The position numbers and the translations under genes were made by a program. Below are positions 1 through 10,254 of a stretch of DNA of 47,709 bases, one piece after another. The notes under the pieces were generated by a model, which had not been told where the DNA came from, searched no databases, and saw only the letters and a list, made by a program, of their open reading frames with translations. Position 1 is the first letter of the stretch, and every line of letters starts with the position of its first letter. Source of the DNA: Spirogloea muscicola (lineage: Eukaryota; Streptophyta; Zygnematophyceae; Spirogloeales; Spirogloeaceae); the NCBI GenBank assembly GCA_009602725.1, contig WELB01000174.1, positions 3,965 through 51,673 on the forward strand, written 5' to 3'.

Positions 1-112
1 TCTCTCTCCCTCCCTCCCTCTCTCTCCCTCTCTCTCCCTCTCTCTCCCTCTCACTCTCTCTCTCTCTCTCTCTCTCTCCCCTCCCCCCCCCCTCCCCCTC
101 TCTCCCTCTGTC
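1..112. repeat. CT-rich microsatellite
   Basis: Pyrimidine-only low-complexity tract made of CTCTCC/CTCTCT units, with a C-run near 80-92. It lies about 250 bases upstream of the first gene's start codon, so it may be part of its promoter region, but that is only positional inference. Confidence 0.9.
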
Positions 113-152
113 CTTTGCTCAAGGCCCGCCGCCGCCTGGCAGCCCGTCCTCA

Positions 153-158
153 TTATAC
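153..158 (+). promoter_or_regulatory. possible TATA-like element of the first beta-helix gene
   Basis: An AT-rich TTATAC stands out in a very GC-rich stretch about 205 bases before the ATG at 362. The second paralogue has a clear TATAAA at a nearly identical distance from its own ATG, which is the main reason to note this one. It is weak on its own. Confidence 0.3.
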
Positions 159-361
159 GCTCTCCCCCCGGCCCCACCTCGAAGGCCTCTGCCTCGTCGC
201 AGCCGCAGCCTCCCTACCTCCCTCGCTCCCCTTCCGCACTCCGTCTCTCGCACCTCGCGCACCGGTGCGGCGCATCAAGCAACCCACTGCTGCTGCCGCC
301 GACGGTGCTGGGCAACTTGAGAGAACGGATTGCTGGGAACCTCTGCCGCATCGGTCTGGCT

Positions 362-3074
362 ATGGGGCCCTTGTTTCCGTGCCAACGCAACGTCCTGCTG
401 CCCACGGCTCTGACGCTCGTCGTGCTCCGGCTGGGCCCAGTCGCGCTCGCCGTCCTTCTGGCCTGTGCGGGCGCCTCAGCAGGTGGGACTTGAATATATT
501 GTCACTCGTTATCCGTTTTGCCTTCTTTCTTGTGCAACGATGTCTTGAGTTGCCATGCTGCAGAGGGCGCCACCCCATTACTCCATCTATTTTGTGCCTC
601 TGTAATGGCTCTGGCCACCATCTCTGCAACACCGCCCTGCAGCAGGAGCTGATGGCCTGCTGTTGCCGTCGGCCTTCGTCCGCCCCGCAGCTTGCAGTGA
701 GAACCAAACGCTCATCGAGGTGAGAAGTGTCAACGACATAAGTAAGCAACAGCGGCTTCCTGGCATCCAGACTGTCGTGCTGGAGCTCCAAAGCGACGTC
801 AACATCACCGAGACGCTCATCCTCGGGGTCAAGTACTCGTGCACAATTGTACGCTCGGCTGCAGGCGCGCGGTACGCGCTTACATCGGACAACGACACCA
901 TGCCCGCATTGACCATCATGGGTGCGGCCGACGTCCTTTGGCAGAACGTCGACATCAGACTCCCGATCGTCAATGGCAGCTCGCCCATGTGCACCTACAA
1001 GGCGTACCAATACCTCGACGACACCTACTGCCCTGCAGTCGTCGTCTTGAATTCGTCGCGCATCCAGGTCGCCAACGCGTCAATCGGCGGCGGCGTGCAC
1101 ATCTTCCAGGGCAACTCCGTCCTACTTGACTCCTGCACAGTGAAAAGCTTCGACTTTGCAGTGATCCTTGGAAACACGGGTGGCGGGTATTGGACGAATG
1201 CCAGCAACGGCCACGTGATCAGCAACAATGTCCTCCGTGGCTACGTCACGGGCGTCAACATTGCATACGGCAGCGTCGGCGTACAGGTCATCAACAACTA
1301 TATCACGGACTTCATCTTCTCTGGGCTCTCGCTTGGCCGTGGCGCCCACAATGTCGCGGATGGTGAGCAACCGCTGCGCGTGTGCTCCCAGTGCTGAAGC
1401 TGCTGTGTTGGTCGTAGGCTGGCTACTTGATTATAGTAGTATTTGCTGTCTCTCAGGTTGAGATGATATGGTGATTAGTCTCGTATCTCAACACGAGCCT
1501 TTGGGCGCCTTGCATGCCTGCTCAAGCAAACGCTTTCCAGTAATAGCAGCGTGCTTAATAGCCAGTGCGGGTGTCCACGCTGTTAGGTCTGTGCCGGTGT
1601 CCTGCACGTCTGAGTAAAATAGCCTTGAATGTTCTGAGAGGAGGCTTCATATGACCTGCAGCTCGCTTGTTCTTCATTGCCAGCCATGAACAGTGACATC
1701 AACAACAACTACATCACAGTCACCAATTCGACCGACATACTCCCTGACGGCGCTGGCATCTATGCTGTGACCCACTGGATCAATCCAAGTATGTTGTGCT
1801 TGATACTTTATGCCAAACCTGAACGTGCCAGTACTAATGCCCAGGTTTCTTCGTCTCATCAACTCGTCTCTAAATAAGTCGTGGCTTTCTGTGGCCCTGC
1901 ATCTGCTTTTAGCTATAGGGATAATTGATTGATGTGGAACGTCTCTTATTGCGTGCAGACAATACATTGCGATGCAACTATGTCGTGGGGCCTGCTCCAC
2001 ACTGCCTCTATCTTGACTTTGCGAGCTCCGACTACCTTGTGAACGGCATGGTCTGCATAGGGAGCGGTAATGGACTCAAGGCCAACACAGGCCACCATAA
2101 TTTCATCTACGGCATGGTCATTGCGGAACCCTATTCGCAGCCCGGCTTCATTGCTCCGCAGCTCCTCTGGAATTGCGCCTCTGACCCCGGCACATTCTGG
2201 GACGAGCAGCGGAAGTTGTACTTCAGCTCCACTGACTTTCAGGCAGTAAGATTCAATTCTTCTTTGTACAGAGAATCTACCAAAGCTGACAGGACCTGTG
2301 TCGCCACCTTGTCATGCTCTTTCCAGCTCAGAATGTGCAGTATACTGGCAACCTTGTCAGCCGGAATAAGACGGCCAACATGTCCAGATATTTGTGCCTC
2401 ACCTCGTGATGCCTCATATGTCCTGAAGTAATGTGTCAACAATGTTCAGGCAAACCTTTGGCTCCACGACTTCTGCAGCAAAACATCATTCAATGGCACC
2501 AACTGCAACACTGGCACAAATCTTACAGCTGCGCAGACGGGCAACTGTAGCGGCATGCCCACTGGAAATATATGGCAGGTGAGCTGCAAGTTTGACAATA
2601 ACCACAACTTGTCTTACCTCCAGTAGCACACTAGAGATGACTTACCCTTCTTGACCTTCCGCAAAGTCTCCTCCCGTGTAGCTGTTACGAGATGTATAGA
2701 CAATGACTTAGCGTTTAAGTGCTTTTGAATGCTTTTGCACTGATGCTCCTCCATGAGTTGTATGCAATCTGCAGAGTGTTGTGCTAGCCGCTACATCAAC
2801 GAGCCGGCCCCAAATGTATGGCATGGACATTTTACCCACGCTTCCATTGATCAACACTATACAGTACCTTGACTTCAACGAGTCTGATGCCGCGACAGCC
2901 AACTCTGCAAATGGCTTGCAATTTGCGGATGTCGCCAACAACGACTATGGCCTTGCTTCTACATCGCCCATATATGACACCTTTTCTAATTTCCCAAGCT
3001 GCCCGCGTGCAAAGGCTGGCCCTCAGGCTGTTTTAGCTTCTTCCTACATGTCCAGATATAATGGGGAGTCGTGA
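362..3074 (+). CDS. secreted right-handed beta-helix-like protein 1, six exons
   Basis: My exon model is 362-482, 691-1362, 1684-1788, 1959-2245, 2450-2578 and 2775-3074 (537 residues, TGA stop). All introns are GT-AG and all phases join. Exon 1 is almost entirely a signal peptide: Met, a short polar stretch, then a Leu/Val/Ala-rich core ending near ACAGASA. The mature part begins at a conserved Cys. It is rich in Asn and short beta-rungs (SNNVLRGY, INNYITDF), as in right-handed parallel beta-helix proteins. About a dozen Cys are shared with the two paralogues at 21369 and 27771, which suggests an oxidised, extracellular protein. The proline-rich exon of the paralogues is absent: exon 1 splices directly, in phase 1, to the domain. 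No catalytic motif is recognised, so a carbohydrate-active or structural cell-wall role is inference only. Mobile DNA follows downstream. Confidence 0.8.
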
Positions 3075-3088
3075 GCTCCTCCACATCC

Positions 3089-3254
3089 TGTAAATACTTG
3101 TCACCTAAGAACCTTAAACATCAGCCTAGCTTACTGATGTAGTCCCCTGTGCAGACATACGACACCGTTGTACAAAGCCACGCTCCTTGTAGTGCAAGGC
3201 TATACCTTGATCAGAAGACTCGCTCACGTTGTGGAGCGTGGTATAAGCAATAAA
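3089..3254 (+). terminator. possible polyadenylation signals of beta-helix gene 1
   Basis: TGTAA, the usual chlorophyte polyadenylation signal, occurs at 3089-3093, only 15 bases after the stop. A canonical AATAAA occurs at 3249-3254. The first seems very close to the stop, so I cannot say which is used. Confidence 0.3.
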
Positions 3255-4370
3255 ATGTACTCGTTGAATTATCAACGGCCAATTATACATCGACCTTGAC
3301 TCGATACTGTTGCCCCTAGTAAGAGTGACTTGCTCCTACAGTACAAGCAATGGAATGCAATGCACTGCACAGTCAGCATTCATCTCGGCAGCTGTAATCG
3401 TGTTGAACAGAAACTATCTGTTGACATATAGAGATAAGTGTCACAAGGGAGTGGAGAAGACAGCATTCTTCGGACTCCTTGCGTTGAGGAATGACACCAG
3501 GAATAACTCGATGATAGAGTACAATCTGATGAAGTGTGTGATAGCTCAGGTTGTCAACAGAGATTTTAAGAGACAGCATCTTTCGAACCTCGAACACCTG
3601 ATCAGTCATTCTAAAGAATGGGAAGCGAAAACGATTCGATATAACGAAGTGTGTCAAACTCTAGAAGCACGTAGACAAATCGCCAAACACTAATTGACCA
3701 CACCGTAAGCCTGGTTTGACAACACTGTTCCTGTTACCGTGCATCGTATGTTTATTAACGAGAGACACACGTCTTCTATCAGAGAAAAACGCTCAAGACG
3801 TTGCACTGGCTGGCCACTCACACCTACTGTCCTGTAGGAGCGCTTTCTCTCCTACTTGTCCATCATCTCAGTCCCTTCCGGATCAGATATTGGGTGGTTG
3901 CGGATGGGTCACCTCTAATTTTACGCGGTTGGCCAGGCAGGAGGCGTGCGTGGTCACAAACGTGCAGGCAAGCGCGCTCCAAGCGGGCAGTGGCTGTGAT
4001 CGGGCAACTCCAACACTAAGTGCTGGGGCAGGGCGGTGACAGCGGAGGAAGCTACGCAGCTGAAGAAGCAGTGGCTCTCACTTGAATTGCACAGCTCCCA
4101 TAGACACGGGGGTCGGCCAGTGCAGTATGCCGGCACGGCTGTCCGCAGCCAACTGAATCTGCATGGAGTGACGGCCAACATAGAACTGAATAAGAGGCCT
4201 GCCAGGACAATGCACAAGTTCACGAGTGCACATGAATGAAGTTTCGAATCGCCATGTGATCTCGGCCATGTAGTTAGTATGGGGAACGCTCCGGGTTATC
4301 TTCCCCCCCCCGCCAAGCCCTTCCTTCCGGAGGAAAGTATTTGATTAAGGGCGGCGGGCGCAATCCGAAA
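3255..4370. other. intergenic, no recognised gene
   Basis: This is AT-richer unique-looking sequence. An open frame of 127 codons at 3310-3693 has no recognisable motif and no plausible splice partner, so I do not call it a gene. The rest shows no repeat or gene signal that I can identify. Confidence 0.5.
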
Positions 4371-4503
4371 GGAGAAAGGGCTCGCCCATTGAGGATTGGG
4401 GCTGGACAAGCCAGCCCAAAAAAAGAGAATGAACGAAGGACGAGAAGGGGGCCAAGGGAAGCGCTAAGAAAAACAAGCACAAAATGGAACTAAGCAGCTA
4501 CGA
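4371..4503 (-). repeat. non-LTR retrotransposon 3' tail, antisense
   Basis: Read on the minus strand this is a retrotransposon 3' untranslated tail: the GGGCTGGC/GCCAGCCC-type stem-loop near 4400-4420, preceded by the 'gcgcttcccttggcccc' and 'cattctctttttt' blocks and followed by the GGGCGAGCCC...CTTTC end block. It abuts the plus-strand coding remnant that starts near 4510. Confidence 0.75.
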
Positions 4504-4509
4504 ATCACT

Positions 4510-5682
4510 CAGTTTCGCTCGCGCGCGTCTGCAGGCCAGCATTCCTCGGCAGTTGGGCACAGGTCGCCACGTCGGTGGCGCAGCGCTTCCTCCATGATGG
4601 GCGGCCCCTGCTGCAGCAGGTTGTGGAGGAGGTGGCGACTGGCTCGTTGCCTTTCCAGGAGGCCCTCCGCTCAGCCCAGGACGGGTTACTCGCGGAGCAT
4701 CCTGCCCTTGCAGAGAGCGTGGTCCCCTTCGCCCACCTCGCCCACACCTCCGACTCGCAGGCGCAGGCGCGATACATGGCTGCTGTGGACAAGGCGGCGT
4801 TCACGGACACGCTGCAGCTCCTCCCCGCAAGCGACGTGCGCGGCCGTGCTCGGCTGCTGTCGGCCGCCTCCCCCGGCGCGGCAGCCTGGCTCTCCGCGCT
4901 CCCACTGTATGATGCGCTCAGGCTGCCGGACGAGCTGTTCCGCACGGCCACGCATCGCCTGCTGGGCTTCCCCCGCCCTGCTGCTGGGCGTGCTGCAGTA
5001 CGAATGTGGGGAGCGGTCGACGGACCCGGCGGAGCTGGCGGCGCATCTCCTCCGCTGCGCCACTGGAGGCGAACGAACAGCTGCGCACGACCTCTTGCGT
5101 GATGCTATGTTCGGAATCTTTCAGGAGGCGGGCTCCACGGTGGCGATGGAGAACGCCTCGGTCATGCCCATCCTCGAGAGGGCTGACGGACACCATACGC
5201 GTCGTGTCGACCTGGTGGCGTCCACGCCGGGAGGTGGCGCGCGGATCATAGCCGATGTAGTCACCACCGATGTGGTCGACCGCTCCAACCTGGGGCTCTC
5301 TGCCTCGCGGGCAGGCCACGCTGCCTCGAAGGCCGCTCGCTGCAAGGCGGCCAAGCACTCCGACCACCCACCTGCCGACGAGTTCGTCACCTTCGCGGTG
5401 GACGTGCACGGGGCTCTTGGGTCCCAGTGGCTTGACCTGTTGGCTACGCTTGCGCGGCGGGCTGTGTCCCGCAGACGCGGCGAGCCAGCCGACTTCAACG
5501 CCGCTGGCTCGTGGGCTCAGGTATACCGGATGCGCCTCTCTGTATCCCTGCAGCGGTCCATGGCCCACGCTCTGCATCTGCGAGCTGGCCGTGCTCTCGC
5601 TGCGGGCTCTGGCTTTCGTCAGGGTGATAGCTTCCCGGCAGCTAGTTTGTCGGATCTGAGGCTCCTCACCCGTAATTACTGA
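4510..5682 (+). pseudogene. 5'-truncated non-LTR retrotransposon ORF with RLE-like nuclease domain
   Basis: This is the C-terminal part of a retrotransposon polyprotein; no reverse transcriptase core is present. It reads in one frame from about 4510 to the C-run near 4968, then continues one frame over from about 4975 to the TGA at 5680-5682, so one frameshift is needed. Visible parts in order are a helical region of about 150 residues, a Cys/His cluster (ECGE...AAHLLRC...AAHD), and then RVDLV followed 14 residues later by ADVVTTD. This fits the (K/R)-x-D-X12-14-D signature of restriction-like endonucleases in R2/CRE-type elements. A Lys-rich AARCKAAKH segment and a basic QVYRMRLSVSLQR helix follow. 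It ends in SDLRLLTRNY-stop, an ending that recurs across the window. Assignment to an RLE clade is inference from the motif. Confidence 0.75.
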
Positions 5683-5829
5683 GTGATCCATCCTCCCCCT
5701 GTTTTACCATAGCATCCTCAGGCCCCTTTGTAGCTGCTCACCGCTCTTAGGCCCCTCTGAACCTTTGTGAAATCTTTTTGGGCTGGCTTTTCGCAGCCCT
5801 TGCCCCCATTGGGAGTGCCACTTCTTCTA
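5683..5829 (+). repeat. 3' untranslated tail of the 4510-5682 retrotransposon remnant
   Basis: This tail directly follows the stop codon: a CCATCCTCCCCC block, GGCCCCTTTGTAGCTGCT, an AACCTTTGTGAAATC block, the stem-loop GGGCTGGCTTTTCGCAGCCC at about 5779-5798, then CCCCCATTGGGAGTGCC and ACTTCTTC. A minus-strand tail begins at the next base, so two tails meet end to end. Confidence 0.8.
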
Positions 5830-6085
5830 GTAACCCTTGCTAAGCAGCCGCAGGTCCGAAAGGCCCGCCCCCATTCGAAGAAAGGGCTCGCCCATTGAGG
5901 ATAGGGGCTGGACAAGCCAGCCCAAAAAAGAATGAACAAAGAACGAGAAGGGGGCCAGAGGAAGCCAGAGGAAGCGCTAAGAAACCAAAGCCCACAAAGA
6001 AAGAAAGCAGCTACAAATTACTCAGTAACCCCTGCTAAGCAGCCGCAAATCAGAGAGGCTAGGGTCCTGGAAGTGGGTCCCCTGG
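5830..6085 (-). repeat. nested antisense retrotransposon 3' tails
   Basis: Two minus-strand copies of the coding end (LRLLSR-type, near 5830-5860 and 6023-6060) flank a tail with a GGGGCTGGACAAGCCAGCCC stem-loop at about 5905-5925. They belong to the subfamily whose coding end is SDLRLLSRGY-stop. They are remnants and have no coding capacity. Confidence 0.75.
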
Positions 6086-6340
6086 ACAGAGCCCCCATTC
6101 CCCCTTCCCGCCCGCTTCCCGCCCCCCCCGGGGGGCTCCGTTCTCATTGGCGGGGACGCCTACGGCGGCCCAGGAGAAAAAGCGCGGCCAGATTGACTGG
6201 TGGCTGGGAGAAGGAAAGTGCGCGCGCCCATTAGGAAAAGGGGGCCTGGAACGTTCCCACTTACTGTGAGCGTTAACCCAGGTCGTTACGTTCATCTAAT
6301 TGGCCGACCTGGCCTGGCCAGGTGGTCCCGCACGGGGGCC
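6086..6340. other. GC-rich intergenic sequence
   Basis: C-runs and G-runs (about 6095-6135) are followed by a short antisense fragment of the widespread retrotransposon tail. No gene is seen. Confidence 0.5.
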
Positions 6341-6344
6341 TCGG

Positions 6345-6600
6345 TGGCGCGCTGTCCACCCTGGCGCCCCGCGCACGGGGCCACGGTGGCGCGGTGTCCA
6401 CCGTGGCGCCCGGTGCACGGGACCACGGTGGCACGGTTCCACCCTGGCGCACGGGGCCGCGGTGGCACGGTGTCCACCCTGGCGCCCGGCGCACGGGGCC
6501 GCGGTGGCACGGTGTCCACCCTGGCGCCCGCCTGGCGCCCGGCGCACGAGGGCCGCGGTGGCGCGGTGTTCACCCCGGCGCCTCGACACGTTGGGCCCGA
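6345..6600. repeat. 42-base GC-rich minisatellite
   Basis: There are about six head-to-tail copies of a unit of about 42 bases, each running from GCRCGGTGTCCACC through TGGCGCCC and GCACGGGGCC to RCGGTG. One copy is shortened to about 34 bases and one has a 12-base internal duplication. It produces long open frames in several frames, which are artefacts of the period being a multiple of three and of the lack of A/T stops. Confidence 0.9.
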
Positions 6601-6907
6601 CAGCGGGGCCCTTCCCCTCGGCAGGCCTGTCCCTCGGGGCGGGCCCGCATGCGGCCCGCCCCGCGGGGTGGGCCATGGAGCGACCCCATGCGCCCCTGAG
6701 GGGGGGCGCGGCACTGGGAGCACTAGGAGTCTGGGGGCTGAGAGCTGAGCACCAGTTCGGATCAGTGAAGCCCCGAGAGCGGCGCAGCCCTGCTGCTGCG
6801 CCTGCTGCTGCAGCTCGCCGCCGCAGGACGCTGCCGGCTCGCTTGCAACGCGTCCGTGGCCGACCCTTGGTGGGCTAGCTGCGGACTGGTGCCCGAGAGG
6901 TAGAGAC

Positions 6908-7010
6908 GCCGCCTGACGGCGGCACCACAGGGCAAGACTTCCGCTGCGCGCTGAGGCGCGAGGTGCTTCACGGTGTAGGGGTTTGCTCCAAAACCCCTAC
7001 GTCCGAATCC
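6908..7010. other. three consecutive perfect hairpins, possible structured RNA or SINE-like remnant
   Basis: Three perfect inverted repeats follow one another: GCCGCC/GGCGGC (6908-6923, 4-base loop), CGCGC/GCGCG (6947-6960, 4-base loop) and a 10-base-pair stem GTAGGGGTTT/AAACCCCTAC (6975-7000, 6-base loop). GTCCGAATCC then follows, one mismatch from the RNA polymerase III B-box consensus. The 10-pair stem is too long for a tRNA anticodon arm, so I do not call a tRNA. Confidence 0.5.
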
Positions 7011-7085
7011 AGTAAGCACTTGACCGCCTAATTGCCTCTCTGTAGGGGTCGAGTCATTACAGGGCCAGCAAAGAAAGTGCGCAGC

Positions 7086-7545
7086 CATAGAGAAAGGGGG
7101 CCAGCAAAGCCAGCCCGGAAAGGATGGACAATGTCCAAAGCCAAAGAAAGGCAAAACACACAGCTAGGCATCTAGACAATTAGACATGACGAATCCACAG
7201 GCTGGGAGAGGCCAGCCCAAATGGAATGGACCAGGAACTGTTGTCCTCAAGCGAGGAATCGCTAAGGGGAAAGCCTTAGCTGACTGGAGGGTAGCTAGCC
7301 AGCTCCAGGCGGCGGAAGCCGCGAGTAGTTTCCCGTCCCCTCCCTTCCCTTTTGTCCATTCCTTTGGGCTGGCCTCTCCCAGCCACCAGTCAATCTGGCC
7401 GCGCTTGCATTCCAGAATGAAGAAGAAGTGGCACTCCAAGTGGGGGCAAGGGCTGTGATAAGCCAGCCCAAATTTTTTTGACAAGGGTTTGGAGGGGCCG
7501 ACCAGCGGTTAGCAGCTACAGAGGGGCCTAACAGGTGAGGGGCTG
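7086..7545 (-). repeat. left copy of a direct repeat of about 440 bases flanking the Ty3 element
   Basis: It matches 13441-13886 in the same orientation, with only scattered substitutions and a constant offset of about 6340 bases. Inside are several minus-strand retrotransposon-tail modules with stem-loops (near 7095, 7203, 7367 and 7450). It is not a proper LTR pair: the right copy starts about 175 bases after the polypurine tract, and those 175 bases are not repeated on the left. Confidence 0.85.
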
Positions 7546-8691
7546 TCGTGCCGTATCCTGTCGACTGCCTATTTGTGTCGATCTGACTAGGACCGCTGAC
7601 TGGGCTTCACACGTGGCCTTACTAGGCTGACTCATTCACTTCGGTGGGCGATTCACGCTGAGGATGAAGGACCACTTTTCTCCCTATGTGGCTCCTAGGC
7701 TGGGTCATACAGTTTTGTGTGTGATTCACGCTGACAATGGAGGTTCCACCCACCTCTGACTCTCTCTCTCTGCGACACCGACTTTCTCTTTCGGCGACAA
7801 CAATGACATCGACCGCTCTTCCGATGGGGACAACACCAACAACAACATCAACCGATCATCAAATGCGGACAACCACAACAACGGCGTGACTACAAGGGCC
7901 CAAGCCCACGCGCGACGCCAACCAGCCGAAGACCGTTCAAGGCGCAACGAGGAATGCCCGTCTACAGGTACCTCAACCACCAACAAGACCGTCAAGGTGG
8001 GCGCTATCGAAGCGGTGGCGGGGCGACCGTGCAGCAGATCATTGGATATGTTCATCTACGGTCAAGAAGACGACTCCAGGGTCGGGAGCGGTCCACGAAG
8101 GCCGGCAATCCAGCTTAGCCAACCAGCGTAGCCAACGGCCCGCATCTGGCCTATCAGGTAGCGCTAGAGTTTCACCGCGTCGGGCCCATGTCGGGGCGCG
8201 CGCTCTAGGCCAGGCAGTCCGCTTGGCAATACTCACCCTCCTGCCGCGCCTGCGCCCACCGCGCCTGCGCCGATCAAGCCTGCGTCTACTCGCGCCTGCG
8301 TCCGCGAGAGAGCAGAGCCCGGCATGTACGGCGTGCGCGCCTAGCGAGCCTTGCGTGCGGACCCGCTACGACAGCGAGAAGTCGTTCTATCGGTGTGGTA
8401 AGCAGTCTTTACATTGTGCTGATCTTGCCTGTCTTCACATCTGGAGAGTTGCGCTCATCGTTTGAGTGCCTGTTTCGAATTGATTGCTTGCGTGCATCCA
8501 TTGGCTGCATTTCTTGTTATAATCACAATTACAGAAAAGGTGCGGGCTTGCCCGAGAACAATTGCTCGAGTAGATAGGGACCATCCTTCAGGGTGGTCAC
8601 CCAAGACGGGTAGATAGGGATACCCTGGGACTCTAGATACTGGATACTGGTTACCGGGCACTGTCACGCCACTTTCTATTGCCAAGCGGAG
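7546..8691. other. unresolved region upstream of the Ty3 element
   Basis: This is where gag, protease and a 5' LTR would be expected. Short open frames (7886-8131, 8223-8465) are rich in Arg, Thr and Asn and show no CCHC knuckle, no protease D(T/S)G and no primer-binding site that I recognise. It may be a decayed gag or unrelated sequence. Confidence 0.4.
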
Positions 8692-8809
8692 AAGAAGGCC
8701 CGCCAAACCGGTTGCTACTCCACCAAATAACTCCAACACCACGAGCTCCTTCTCCCCGAATTTAAACGGAGTAACTCCTGAGTAGAAGCGTGGATCCTCA
8801 AGGCTCTGA
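8692..8809 (-). repeat. inverted-repeat arm carrying methyltransferase motif I
   Basis: The reverse complement of this segment matches 8981-9099 at roughly nine bases in ten, beginning in TCAGAGCC and running through the codons for VLELFGG to GGGCCTTCTT. Read on the minus strand it still encodes a VVLELFGGVAT segment. The two arms are separated by about 170 bases and could form a long hairpin. Confidence 0.9.
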
Positions 8810-8820
8810 CCATACAGGGT

Positions 8821-10000
8821 ATGAGCAATCGTGACTTGGGTGAATTGGAGGTGGAAGAGAGGTACAGACGGTACCTCGCAATGCTCCCAGATTGGACTAG
8901 AACTGCGGCCATCAGGGTGGCCGATGCTTGGGGGCAGCCAGCTTTCGAAGTGGCAGAGTTGGTAGACCCTGGCACAAACCTCAGAGCCAATGAGGATCCA
9001 CGCTTCTACACAGGAGTTACTCCGTTTGAATTCGGGGAGAAGGGGCTCGTGGTGTTGGAGTTATTTGGTGGAGCAGCAACCGATTTGGCGGGCCTTCTTA
9101 GGAGCCGTTATAAGGTTGCTCGTTACATATATGTAGATAATGATAAGGATGCAAGGGAAGCGGCGGCACATCATATTGCCATATTGCAGGAGCGCTACCA
9201 TCATTTTGTGACTCCTACGACTTTCAAGGGCTGGGACACTCTTCTACCAGACGACATTACAGAAGCTAGCAAACCCAAGTACCTGAAGAGACTACCTCAG
9301 GTCGACCTCGTCATAGCAGGGTTTCCCTGTGAGGGTTTCAGTGGTGCAGGGAAGGGTCATGGCTTCGACAATCCTAGTACCAATCTCTTTTTCTCTATGC
9401 TAGAAATGATGCGGAGTATTCGGAGTCGGTAAACGGCACCCATGGGTTACATTATAAGAAATGTAGAGCCGCCAAAAGCGTCGGCCTCTACGAAGGATTT
9501 TCGTCGATTGTTTCACATCCTAGGTCCCTGTGCTAAACTAGATGCAGCTAGGGTCAGCTCTTTGGCTGACAGAGTGAGGCTGTTCTGGACTAATTTAGCT
9601 CCAGTGCCTCCACTCCAAGCTTGCATAGATGGGCAACGTCCTCACAAGGATGCTAAGGCAGCCCTCATCTTAGATGCTGGACGACGTCTACCACCAGTGC
9701 CTGGATATGTGCAGAATCATCCAGTCAACAACGCCTACCAGGAGCGACGTACCCTTCCAACTTTCGTGGCGACGCCTCGTTCTCATGCATTCTGCATCAA
9801 AGAAAATGGTGAGATTGGCCAGGGAATGGTGATTACAGGGCCTCCTACAGCTGAACAACTTCTTGCTCAGTTTGATGTTCCCACTCCTAGGGAATGGGAG
9901 AAAGCCATGGGATTTTGGCCAGGTGACATCACGCCGGCACACTTTTAAGATGACCAGAAGAATGCTTTGATAGGGCAGGCGTTTGATTTGAATAGCATCA
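8821..10000 (+). pseudogene. DNA cytosine-5 methyltransferase domain at the N-terminus of the retrotransposon polyprotein
   Basis: Motif I (VVLELFGGAATDLAGLL, from 9049) binds S-adenosylmethionine. It is followed by YIYVDNDKDAR (motif II/III) and the catalytic motif IV GFPCEGFSGAGKG, with its Cys codon at 9328-9330. After the TAA at 9430 the same frame gives GYIIRNVEPP at the position of motif VI, where the family has ENV; here Glu is replaced by Arg (AGA 9457-9459). ARVSSLADRVRLFWTNL and the C-terminal PTPREWEKAMGFWPGDI, then IGQAFDLNSITWL, resemble the C-terminal motifs of Dnmt3/DRM-type enzymes. Such an enzyme methylates cytosine in DNA. Because the frame runs on into reverse transcriptase, it was part of the element's polyprotein and not a neighbouring host gene. 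This copy is inactive. Confidence 0.9.
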
Positions 10001-10254
10001 CTTGGCTGACTAGTGTCTTGGGACGTATTCAGACTGAATACGCGGTGCTTCAGGACGCCTATGAGAAAAGTCTCCAGCCAGGTGCAGAAGGACTGACAAA
10101 CATGGACAATAAACTGTTAGCCATGTTTGAACTTGCAGGCATTGTAGAGGAAGAGGACACAATGTAGCAACCAAAGTTTGTTGCCCTTGCTGATAATAAT
10201 GGCATTGTTGAGTACAAGTGCCAGCTGGGTCCTCAGTTATGTGATGAGCAATAA

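Noticed and set aside
3310-3693. 127-codon open frame downstream of beta-helix gene 1
   Set aside because: Different base composition, no motif and no paralogue; could be chance in AT-richer sequence.
6292-6878. Several open frames of 120-190 codons on both strands
   Set aside because: They arise from the 42-base minisatellite period and high GC, with no domain or codon preference.
6908-7010. tRNA gene suggested by hairpins and a GTCCGAATCC box
   Set aside because: The middle stem is 10 base pairs, there is no acceptor stem pairing and no D-arm consensus.
8821-9948. Methyltransferase as an intact host gene
   Set aside because: It has in-frame stops, no introns, and its frame continues directly into reverse transcriptase.
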